Assembly (NCBI GenBank): GCA_948144175.1
Contig: CANXME010000550.1
Location: 1-64,000 of the forward strand
Length of the DNA stretch: 64,000 nt
Direction of reading: 5' to 3'
From: Closterium sp. NIES-65
Taxonomy: Eukaryota; Streptophyta; Zygnematophyceae; Desmidiales; Closteriaceae
The position numbers were made by a program, and so were the translations under genes. The notes below the pieces were generated by a model. The model saw only the letters and a list, made by a program, of their open reading frames with translations. It was not told the DNA's origin and did no database searches. Within the stretch, counting starts at the first letter, position 1. Each line of letters begins with the position of its first letter. Below are positions 34,560 through 45,800 of the stretch, one piece after another.

Positions 34560-35477
34560 CCTTTCCGCCCCTGCACTCCCTGGAGCCGCCCCTGACCCAT
34601 CTGCACTGACGCCTTTTCGCCGCTCTGCGGCTTTCTTCCTTCCCACCCCCTCCTCCTTTGTCTCCCTGCATCCGTGGGGAGGAGGGTATGGGGGTGGAGG
34701 GTGTTGGAGTGTGGCGTCACCTCTCTCCCTTCCCCTCCTCCTTCTTTCAGTCCCACCGCTGCAGCTGCCGCTGGGGGGGGGAGGGTGTGAGGATGTGGGG
34801 GAGCAGGGGGAGTGGTAACGGGGTGGCGGGTGTGAGGCAACATGCAGCCGTCCCTCCACCTCTCCCCTCTTCCCCCCCTTCTCTGCTGCTCCTGCAGCAG
34901 TGTGGGGGAGGGGAAGGAGGAGGGTGAGGAGACGGAAGGGGTACCTGCTGTTGCTTGCTATGCTGGAACTACACATCTACCTACAAGCATTATGGGGGCG
35001 TGTCGAAATATTTTGTCATGTTTTATAACTGCTTGTAGTTGTAGTTAGTGTAGTTATGTAAACTGTTGGTGGTGGTGCACCTCATTTGGTTTCTATGCTA
35101 TATATACCCTTGAACCTATAGTGAAACCATATTCATTCTCCAATTTCCCTTCTCAACTCACTCGACACCTTGCCTAGGTGAAAACCCGCTCTGATACCAT
35201 GACAAAGTTTGAAGAAAGAAAAAGAGGAATGAACTAGCAGAAATGGGGATACAAATAGCAAAACCCTAGAAGGGTTGTACTCGCTATAGAGCACCCCACT
35301 ACAGGCTAGAACATAAGATAATATTCTGACAAGGTCTGCCAACCAGGACGGGCTCCATACTTGCCGGTCGTTGCTGCAGCTGCAAAATCAGCGGCACTGG
35401 CTGCCTCTGCAGCAAGTCCAGCCTTGGAAAAGATTCCCCTGGTGATGGAGACATCGGCGCAGCAGGGGAATTTCCGG

Positions 35478-37024
35478 AATCTCCCCACGAATTCCACCCC
35501 GAATGGATCTCGAGTCAAATCTGTGCTGCTGCATACGCTCCCTCCTCACACGAAGCTTCCTATGGGACCATCACGAGTTATGAACCGCGGCAATGGGCTT
35601 CCATTCTTCCTGCCACAGATCCGCACACTCGACCCACTGCTGCCACCTCCCTTGGTCCTGGACGCACCTGTCTCTCCTGGGTGAACTTTCCCCTGTCCAC
35701 ATTTCCTCATAGGACACAGCCACCGCCACTGGTGCCATGCCAGCCTCCTTGTGGATGAGCAGGCTGAAGCTGTAGCGGAGAGGATGGAGCTTGTGGCTAT
35801 TGCAGGCTCAGGAGGAGGCCAGCAAGTTGCTCATGAGCTCCCACATGCTTGTGGAACACGTTCCAAACTGCCCTTTTTGCATGTACCACTTGTCGATCTC
35901 AGCCTCGCAATTACTAGCCCGGCCTGTTGAGTCAGCTTGCTGCAGAAAATTCATGTACAATGACTAGTTGTATCATGGTCTGAGCCCAACAGCTAGTCGC
36001 CTTGCAGCAGATCTCTGGCAAACTTGTTGTAGAAGCGACCTACCATAGGCCCCCCCCCCCCAGGCCCTGGGTTAGCGGGCTAGCTCGACCCAGCGCCAGC
36101 CCGTGGTCATGCCTAGCATGTATGCTCGTTCTCAAATCAAGTTGACTTGCTGTCGCCATCGCAGTCCCTCTAATTTATGAACATGTGCGACGTCATGTTG
36201 GCTCTCTTTCCCATTCCCTTCACGATACTCACAATGACTCGAGGTTGCTCAGGCTACCGATGGTGGATGGAATAGACCCACTCAGAGAATTGTCGTAAAG
36301 AGACCTAATGATACAACATATGAAGGGTGTATGGGCGCACAGGAACTTAGAATACAGCAAGAAAACAATACCTCAATTCATTGACACATGAGTATGGCTG
36401 CATATGTATAAGGCGGATACGAGCAAGCCATTGCTACAGAGCGCATGAAAAGGGTGCCATGAATCTAATAAAAAAAATAGAGCTGAACTAAAATGTAGGA
36501 GAGGGATGAGTGAACATGAGATGCTGATATGTGATTTGTGATACAAGCTACCTACTCTAAAAGGTGCTTGATTGTGAGCACAACACAAAGAAGCTGCTGA
36601 ACTTTACCATCGACATTATTCCACAACGCTGCAAGAAACAATGGTGAATGATGTGCTGGGGTAGCCGAACGTTAGCATTTTGACACTAGATGTTTAATGA
36701 ACAGATTGACCAACCCTTTATATTATTGTCATTGTCCAAAAAATGAACTCAGGAGGCTCAGTTACGGGGCCTCATAACCTTGCCCATGTAACTTACCGCC
36801 TGGACATTTCGGGACCATATAGTGAGGCTAATGTGGAGAGTTTCGCAGCAAATCCTCACCACTGTGAGTGGCGAGATGGTCCGGCTCACAACAGTGACAG
36901 GTCGCTGTGGTCACACAGGAGGAATGACTGCATTATCTCTCCACCAGTTCAGGGGCACCTTCCATCCCCAATGGATCTCAATTCACATTCTCGCTGGTGC
37001 AGACTCCCTCCTCCGCATGCATAG
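35478..37024. repeat. segmental duplication, copy B (uninterrupted by copia)
   Basis: It aligns with 15037-15381 plus 22865-25215. The sequence GGAGGAGGCCAGCAAGTTGC at 35811-35830 is the empty-site equivalent of the copia insertion point, and shows that only one GCCAG was present before insertion. Confidence 0.85.
36233..36304 (-). CDS. LRR exon (72 bp)
   Basis: The acceptor ATTAG and donor GTGAGT border 72 open bases encoding SLYDNSLSGSIPSTIGSLSN then LESL. It is the duplicate of the exon at 23972-24043 and is phase-compatible with all other LRR exons. Confidence 0.65.
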
Positions 37025-37141
37025 CTTGCATGCTCGTTCTCAAAACAAGTTGCTCAAATCACACCATCAGAGGCCCCTGTATGTACGAATCTGTGCAAGG
37101 ACAGTTAGGGCTCTCTTTCTGGATTCCTTGTCAATACTCAC

Positions 37142-37213
37142 AATACTTTGAGGCTGCTCATTTTGCCGATGGTGGACGGAATAGACCCACTCAGAAAGTT
37201 GTTACCAATATAT
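37142..37213 (-). CDS. LRR exon (72 bp)
   Basis: The acceptor ATCAG and donor GTGAGT border 72 open bases encoding YIGNNFLSGSIPSTIGKMSS then LKVL. It is the most upstream LRR exon seen on the minus strand. No start exon or signal peptide was found further upstream in the window. Confidence 0.65.
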
Positions 37214-37928
37214 CTGATGGTAAAGCAAGCGAAGTATATTATGGGTGGAAATAAATGAAGACAACTTGCGCCTCATGGCAAGCATGCAAATGTGTACACA
37301 TTCAGAAGCAGGAGAAAAGGATATAGAGTACACAATGTTTGTGTTGGTGGAAAGGCACAGCAGGATACAACTATGACCTGAAACAGCTGTGCATGCACAG
37401 TGCTTAAAACAGCATACTCCATCGCATAATGTCTTCACTGTCTGCATTTGAACAAATTGATTTTGTGAAGGAAAGTCTGTAGGCCAGCAGCGTTGGCAAG
37501 ACATTCTGTTTTTTTATCTGTAGCGAAAAGGAGAGTTCAGGGATGGCTCAGATTTGACCAACGATGATGGCAGCTTGAGAATGGCTGGTCTGATGACTTT
37601 ATTTGGGTATGATCAAACTGATGGCAGCCTATATATCGTGGCTTTGGGTCTTTTCGCTTCGCCATGAGCTTGATTTCATAGAATTTCACTCTCATTTGAA
37701 CATGAGGAACAGCCAGAACCTCCCTTTCCCATGTATCTTGTCGCTTGGACATTGCAAGACCCTATCATGAGGCTAATGTGCAGAGGTAGGTGGGAGACCC
37801 CAGTACCAAGTAGATGGTGAGGCTTCTTCCATACTGATCCCAGTTAGCTACCCATGGCGGTCTAGGATGCTGCCTTTGTTGTGAATGTCGTGCATTCTGT
37901 GCGTTTTCTTTTCCAAAGAGAGAAAGCA

Positions 37929-38290
37929 AAGACCGATCTAAGAGAACATTGACGCATCATAGATGCAAAAAATGGACTACCCATGCTCGCATCCCAGTGC
38001 ATCTTCTCTCCCTACACACAAAACTTAAGGCCGCGCTCAGTATGTGGCAAACCTTTCGGGGACTCCTAAAGAGGGAAATTGAAGACCAATTTATGAACAC
38101 ATTGACGCATCAAATATGCAGAAGATGGACTGCTCATGCTCACAATCCAATGCGTCTCTCCCCTCACATACAGCTTAAGGCTGTGCTCAAGTATGTGGAA
38201 AACCTTTAGGGGACAGGGAAACGGAAGACCAATTTAATAGCACATTGACTCATCAAAGACGCAAAAGATGGGCTACTCATGCTTGAAATT
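37929..38290. repeat. tandem repeat, about 150-bp unit, 2.5 copies
   Basis: Units start near 37929, 38082 and 38225 with AAGACC, then CATTGACGCATCA, GATGG(A/G)CTAC and CTTAAGGC. The copies are about 80 percent alike by eye, and the third is partial. No ORF of interest. Confidence 0.75.
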
Positions 38291-39308
38291 TATGCCTTTC
38301 ACTACAACATGACCAAGGGCAGGTTCCCTTGTGACTTGTGCCAAACTGATTTTCACCGACCAGCCTGCACTACTTGAACTGTTCTGATGTCAGACTGCTT
38401 GAATCGTTTTGGTCCTCAGTGAGAAGGTATATGCCTGGAAAACCAGGCTGCTTCAATCCCGTGGCCCATGACAAACCCCACTACTGCTGCCGGACAAGGG
38501 CACAAGACACCCGACACATATTATCCCGCAATGTGTCAAACTGGGAGCTCAATATTGCATTCAATAACAAGTACAGGCCTGAGGTGACAATTGAGTCAAG
38601 CAGAGCCAGCAAACCTGCTCTGCCGGCTGACCCCGAGTTATCGAGCTGGCCCGACGAGCGGAGACCTGGCTTGCCGGCCCGTTGAACTTATTCTTTCACC
38701 AGCCGGCCACAAGCTGGTCGAACTCAGCTGGCCCGAACTGGGCCAGAATATGCTTGACAATCTAGGCTGGTTGTCTGGCAGACCAAGATGGCCCTTGAGT
38801 CCTGTGGGATACATATAAACCTTGGATTGAGATGGTTGGAGCTCATTCATATATTTCCACCTTTTTTGAAACACGGGTCCAATATGACAATTGAGTCAAG
38901 ACAAGCTGGCAATCCGAGTATCAACTGGCTGAAATCAAACCGATCTCGACAAGCCAAGACCCTCTCTTACCCAGATGAGAAATTCGAAGCAAATCCAAAG
39001 CTAAAATGCAAGATTCACCCGAAGCAGTAAAATACCAAAACCGTGTAAGCAATGCCTGCTTGTCTACAATGGACAAGCCACGAGCTTGGTCAGCTGCCCG
39101 ACTGGCTCGTCAGCGCACCTGATCATGGCAATTTGAACCAAGCCAGCTCGTCTTAGACCTATGCTCGTGCCTAGTGTTGACGGAATAGGAGTGTTGGCCC
39201 CGCCCTCGCTTGGGCAACGTTGACGACTTGGTCCGATGTACGGGAGAAGCAGCCAACCGCTCACAATAGGAGAGCTGCTCAACCGTCTTCGTCGAGCTGC
39301 AGGGGACC
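38291..39308. other. no gene recognised
   Basis: Short similar blocks around ACAATTGAGTCAAG occur near 38588 and 38886. Otherwise I see no feature before the gypsy element. Confidence 0.45.
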
Positions 39309-39849
39309 TGTCGCATGACTCTTGCGAATGAGTGCACAAAAGTTCATGAGACAGCTCCTAAGGTGAGTATGGTTGGGTAAATCGTAAGGGAAGTAGTATT
39401 GTTGTATTGTTGTTATAAATTGTACTGTAGAGTGTACGGGTAAGGGGGGGGGTTTTGTGGTGATATTAGAATTGTGGCAGGGATAGAAGAATCGAGGCGG
39501 GGCCACTCGAAATGAGGACGGGACGACGGCTGACCTGGCAAGGGCCACCGGTGAAGCGGAAAGGGGACAGGGGTGACGAGGCTTGCCCGAGTCGCATGCA
39601 TGGAAAGGAGCCCAAGGGTTGGGCGGTGCGAGAGGTAGTTGGCAGACCCCAAGGCACAGATTCACGAGGGGTGACAGGAAGCCAAAACTAGCACAGCAAG
39701 GACACCAATTCACTTTTGTTTGTCTTCTCGTAATTGTGGGAAAGCTTGTGATTCAGTTGTGATCCGTCGTCAAGCTGAGCAACTGCTAGATCCACGTCGG
39801 AGAAGCCAAACTAGTGCGGCCATTTGTGCCTAGGGAAGGAAACTAGCCA
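39309..39849 (+). repeat. 5' LTR of the gypsy element
   Basis: 541 bp, TG...CA ends, matching the 3' copy throughout including a nine-G run. It should hold the promoter, but I do not see an unambiguous TATA box. Confidence 0.95.
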
Positions 39850-39882
39850 CTCGCGTCGAGGGCTTCTTTACAAACAAAAGTC

Positions 39883-42800
39883 ATGGCGGGCATGTCACTA
39901 CGTAGTGGTGCCAAGCTGTCCGGAATGGGAGAACCACCGGAGAAGGAAGGAGTTCCGGCGGGGAACGAAGTGGAAGGAAGCCCGGGGGAGAGATCCGATC
40001 CCGAGCGAGTAACTGCCCGGAATGACGCCGAGGACAAGGGCCGGCGGGAAGAACGACGCGGAGGTGGTATGACCCCCCGCGGATCGGGACGATTTGCGAT
40101 GCGCGCCGAGAGAACCCAGGGAGAGCTGTCGCCGTCAGAAGAACAGGCGACGGTGGCGGGGAGGGGCATCGCTGCGCCAGTTGCCAGATCAGAAGGAGGA
40201 AGGGGAGGGCAGATGACGCCATCCGGAAGCGGGAATTCAAGACGCTCGCTGTGGGAGGAGGGGTCACGCTACCGATACACCAGCCTCCCTAAGGTGGAGG
40301 TTCCGAGTCGCTTCAGTGGAGATCAAGAGTCGGGGCCGAGAGTGAAGACCTACGCGATGCACGTGCGGAACGAGAAATACGGATGGGAGATGGACGGCCT
40401 GGATTTACGGCACTTCTTCAGATCTTTGGGGAACACGCTGGCGGGGGAGGCGGAAGCGTTTTACCTGGAGATTAGGGACCCGCTGCTGCAGGAGGAAGAG
40501 CGAGACGAGGAGGGCCGACTGCTACGGGACGAAGAAGGGAAGCCCATCCGCTTACGGGACCCGACGGAGCGCTTCCTGCAAGAATTGGCGGCGCACTTCC
40601 CCACGCAAACGCCGGCCAGGATGAGGGAGTTCGACCAGTTGAGACGAGGTTCACGAGAGTCTCTCCTGGGCTATTATCGGCGAGTGCATCAACTGGCGGA
40701 GGACATCGGCTGCAGCGAACCGCGTATTATAGTAGCCAAATTTTTGGACGGCCTGGCCGGAGAGCTAGCACGGACCGTGAGGGATCGGACATACGACCTG
40801 GGTCCCAACGCCACGCTGCGACAGGCGTATGAAATCGCATGGCGACACGAGCAGTCCCTGAGCCTCTATGACCTGGGGAGGAAGACCGAGAAGCCGCCCA
40901 GGGAGAGAGAGCGCAGGGGAGTCGGCTGGGGAGGGGCCCTACTGGCTGGGGAGGAGGCGGAAGAGGAAGACCAGGAAAGGGATCGAGCCTCTAGGAGTCG
41001 GACGCGGAAGCCTCGCAGCGCGGCCCACTCTCCTGGAGAAGAGCCGGTCTGCTACAAGTGCCGGGAGCCGGGGCACTTCAAGAGGGACTGCCCCAAGCTG
41101 CAAACCTGCTCCTATTGCCAGAGAAAGGGGCATCAGGCTGACAATTGCTACACTAAGCAACGCGAGCAGAAGGGTCGCGGGGGAAGGAGAGGAAGGATCG
41201 AGGAGCTGGAAGAGGAGCTGAGGAGGCTTCGGGCAGAGGAAGAGGACACGATGGCAGAAGAGGAAAAGCCAGTCCACGTCGCAAGGTACGCGGAAGAGTC
41301 CGACGAAGAAGGACCGGAGCCCATCTTCATGGCGGCAAACCCGGGGAGGGAGAGGGAAGACCTGGGCCTGCGCAGTGGTGCCGCAGACGGCCGAAGGGGC
41401 ACGGCGACAGTAAGGAGGGGACCGCGGGCAACAGTAGACGAGGCCGTAGAGGAGGCGGCAGGAGCAGCGGAAGAAGCAGTGCAGCGGGCGGTGGCCCGAA
41501 CGGGGCCCAGGAGGCACCCGTTTGAGAGGATGGCGGCTCGTCCTTGCGTGGTGGAAGCGCTGGAGGGGACGGTAGCAGTGGAAGGGAAATACCCGGGCAC
41601 AACAATCATTGATACCGGGGCGTCCCAAGTGCTGGTGGGAAGGCGACTGGCCGAAAGGCTGGGACTGCATCGGGCCGAGAATGTGACGCCGGAAGGAGTA
41701 AGGATTCAAACGGCGGAAGGAGGGGATGGAACATGGCTACCGAGAACCATCCGACCCCAAGAAGTGGTGTTGGCGCCAGGAAGGGCCGAAGAGACCAGAA
41801 TCCGAGTACACTGTCTGGTATCCGACTCGGAAGACTATGACCTCTTGCTCGGTATGGAGCTCCTCTACAAGGTGGGGGCAGTGGTGGATACGTGGGCGGA
41901 GAGGGTCACCTACCAGCCACTGTATTGGGATTCAGAAGCGACCCGTGCTGGAGAGGAGGGAGCAGTCCTACCGGCGCGCTTTCTGCGAGGAAGGGTGGAG
42001 TATCGAGAGCCGCATCACCAGCGGGTGCCCGAGCAGCGATGGGAAGATGCGGGAGTGTACCTGGAAAGGGCAGCCAGTCGACGAAGAATGGAGGAAGCGG
42101 CTGGGGCGAGGGTGGAGGAACTGAGGGAGGCCAGAGGACTGGCCGAACCAGCCTATGACTTTGAAACTTTCAATCGGCCGGTACGGCTGGTGGAATTGTT
42201 CGGGGGTGTCGGCCCGGGGCTGGCCGCCTGTGTCCGTCTGGGCATGGTGGTGGAGCGATGGACCTACGTAGAGAAGAACCCAGAGGTCAGGAGGATGGCG
42301 ATGCATCACGCGATGATACTGCACGAGCGATTCCCAGACAAGCTATCCAGAGACGTAGTCGAGCAGGCCCGGTTGGAGGCGGAAAGGATGAGCGATGTGA
42401 CGGAGGTGACCGAGGAGGTGGTAGCAAGCTGGGGGCAAGTGGACCTGCTGGTGGCGGGATGGGAGTGTCAAGGCCTGTCCAGAGCAGGAAGAGGGAGAGG
42501 ACTAGAAGACCCCAGGACGGCTCTATTCCAAGAATTAATTCGGGTGATGAAGCTAATAAAGCGAAGGCAAGGCCCGTTCTCGTACGTGGTGGAGAATCTT
42601 GACGTGGCGGATGATGAAAGGAGCTTAGTGAAGGAGGCGCACCGGGCGGTCACACGGGAGCTGGGCCATGGGGTAGCATGGGACGCAGCACAGATGGGTG
42701 CTCGGGCACATCGGATCCGGCGGTATTGGCAGAACATGGTCCCAGAACCAGTGCTGCGGGACCAGTTGGGTCGCATGCGCCGGCCATTACCCCTGCTGGT

Positions 42801-45800
42801 GCAGGATATCCTGGAACCGGGGAGGAGGGTGGCCCCAGTGGTCAGCCCGGACATAAGGACGCAGTACCCGTGTAACGAGGTGGGGGCACCACGGCAGGCC
42901 TGGCCAACTCTGGTGTCGACACCGGGGAGCTATGCCTTTAGCATGCAAGGGGATCAACCGGGACCGGGAATGGTACAGGTGCTGGCGACGGGGGAGTGGG
43001 AGGAGCCACTAGCAGTGGAACGTGAGAGAGCCATGGGCTATCTGCGAAACGCGACGGCGGCGGAAGGGGTGTCAGAAGAAGTGAGGCGGCAGGCGCTGGG
43101 AGGAGCTATTGACCAGCATGCCTTGGGATGGTTGCTGTATCGCGCTGAAAAGAGGCATGAAACGCTGAGAGCGCAGCTGCTCATGCTGCAGAGGTACAGG
43201 GACTTCATAGAGATGACGGACACGGAACCGGAGATGGCGATGGAGGTGGCGGCTCAATGGAGGCAATCGGCAGTATATCAGAGGGAGGAGAGAGCGCGAG
43301 AAGAGGACCAGTTCAACCGTCAAGGGATGGTATTGATGGCAAAGGGAGCAAGGGCGGAGAGAAGCAAAGAGAACACTGAAGGAGAAGTAGAAGGAAGGGA
43401 GGAGGCACCGGTGGAGGGAGCACAGGACAGAGCCGGGGAGTGGCAAATGGGGGACGGTCTTAACGAGGGACAGAAGGAAAAGATGAGGAGAGTGTTGGGG
43501 GCAGCCAGAGGGGCATTTGCATTTTCTGTGAAGGAGTTGGGCAAGTGTAATCGGGCAGTGATGGACATAGAGCTGCAGAGCCAAGAGCCAGTGTACCAGA
43601 GGCGGAGACGGATGAGTCCTGGAGACCGAGACATTGCGGAGGAGAAGTGCAAAGAGCTGTTAGAAGCGGGATTGATCCGGGAATCCACCTCCGAGTACGC
43701 GGCAGCAACCGTGGTGGCAGCTCGCAAGGACCTAACAGGAGAGACGATATCAAGGCGGATGTGCGGTGATTACAGGGGATTGAATAGGGTGACCAAGAGC
43801 GACCGCTATCCCATGCCGGTGGTTGAAGAGCTCTTTGATGAGTTGTCGAAAGGACGGGTATATACCACGCTGGACCTGAGACAAGGCTTCAATCAGATAC
43901 CTATCCGAGAAGCAGATAAGCACAAGACGGCCTTTCATGGTCCCGACAAACTTTATGAATGGAATTACATGCCCTTCGGTTTGAAGAATGCGTCAGCCCG
44001 GTTCCAGAGGGTCATGGATCAGGTGCTTCAGGAATTGCCGTGCGCCCTCTGCTACATAGATGATGTGATCATCTACAGCCCTGATGGGGAGCAGCATGTG
44101 GAGGATGTGGCCAAAACACTGAAGGCCATAGAGGCGGCTGGGCTGACCTGCCATCCCGGCAAGTGCACCTTTGGGGTACGAACGGTAGGGTATCTCGGGT
44201 TCCAAGTGGGAGAGGGCGGAATGACGGTCCAGCAAGCCAAGGTGGAAGTAGTGGACCGCCTCCAGCAGCCGACCGACCGAAGCATGCTGAGAGCGCAGCT
44301 AGGGTTCTTAAACTACTACAGGAAATTCATCCCAAACTTCAGCAGGACGGCGAAACCACTGAATTTGCTGCTGAGGGAGGATGTCGCCTGGGAGTGGAAG
44401 GAGGAGCAAGAAGCTGCCTGGAGGGTGCTGAAGGAGGCAGTAAAAACCGCCCCTGTACTGCGGCTGCCAAGACAAGATGAACCCTTCCTGCTATACACTG
44501 ACTGGAGTAGCGGGGGGTTGGGAGCGGTGCTGTGCCAATTGGAAGAGGGAGTGGAGCGGGTGGTGGCATACGCCAGTCGTTCCTGCAGCCCAGCAGAAAG
44601 CAACTACAGCTCCTACGAAGGAGAGGGGCTGGCAGCTGTGTGGGCAGTGGAGTTGTTTAGACCCTACCTCCAAGGGAGAAAGTTCACCCTCATCACAGAT
44701 CACCAGCCCCTCTTGTGGCTGATGACTAATCAAACGCTGAGGGGAAGGAATGCAAGATGGGCAATGCGGTTGCAAGAATTCGATTTCGAAGTCAGACACC
44801 GCCCAGGGAAGACGCTCCAGCATGTCGACGGCCTGTCGAGGCAGGGGCCAGCGGTACCGAGTAAGGAAGGAGTGACCCCCGAGGCAGCACTGGTATACTC
44901 GGCAGTAGCCGCGGAGAAAGAGGGGTGGAGGAGGAGAAGGGATGCTGAGAAGGGGTGCGCAGAGATTTGGGAGGATAAACCAGTACTAGACTGGGTGCGA
45001 GGAGTGGGACCAGAGGGGCTGGAAGTGCCGGAAAGGGTGAGAGCTAGGGGCGTGCACTACAGGTGGCAGGATGACCAGCTGCAGTTGGTAACGGAGGATG
45101 GATGGAGAATCGTACCCAGACCTGGAGAGAGGAGAGATTTGATACTGCAGATCCATACGAAGTTCGGGCACTACGCCGTGGAGAGGACCACCCAGCTGCT
45201 GCAAACCATGTATTGGTGGCCAGGAATGAGAGGGCAGGTAAAAAGGGAGGTAGCAGAATGCGAGCCCTGCAGTAGGAATCGGGCGGTGCTGGAAAGGAGT
45301 AAGGCAGAACTACAGTCGCTGCCTATTGGGAGCATCGGCTACCGATGGTCGTTGGACTTGGCGGGGGAGCTGCCCTTGTCCAGGAGAGGAAAGCAGTTTA
45401 TCCTGGTGATGATAGAGCACACTAGCAAATGGATTGAAGTGGCGGCTCTGTCGCGTAAGACAGCCGCATCGGTGGCAGAGGCTTTCGTGCAGCAGGTGCT
45501 ATGCAGGTTTGGGGCGTGTGGAGAAGTATTGACTGATCAAGGGACAGAGTTCGCGGGAGAGTTTGAGGCATTACTGAAGGAAGTAGGTATAGTGCACAGA
45601 AGGACCTCACGGTATCATCCACAAGCGGACGGGCTGACAGAGAGAATGATTCAGACGTTGAAGAAAGGCCTGAGGAAGTATTGTGAGGAAGAAGAGAGGC
45701 GGGATTGGGACGTGAAATTACCGTGGGTGGCAGCAGGGTACCGTTTCAGCAAACAGCAAGCGTTGAAAAGCTACTCTCCTTACCAGCTGCTGTTCGGAAA

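Noticed and set aside
40939..41709. 256-residue minus-strand frame opposite the gypsy gag/protease
   Set aside because: It has no domain and lies wholly antisense to a recognised polyprotein.
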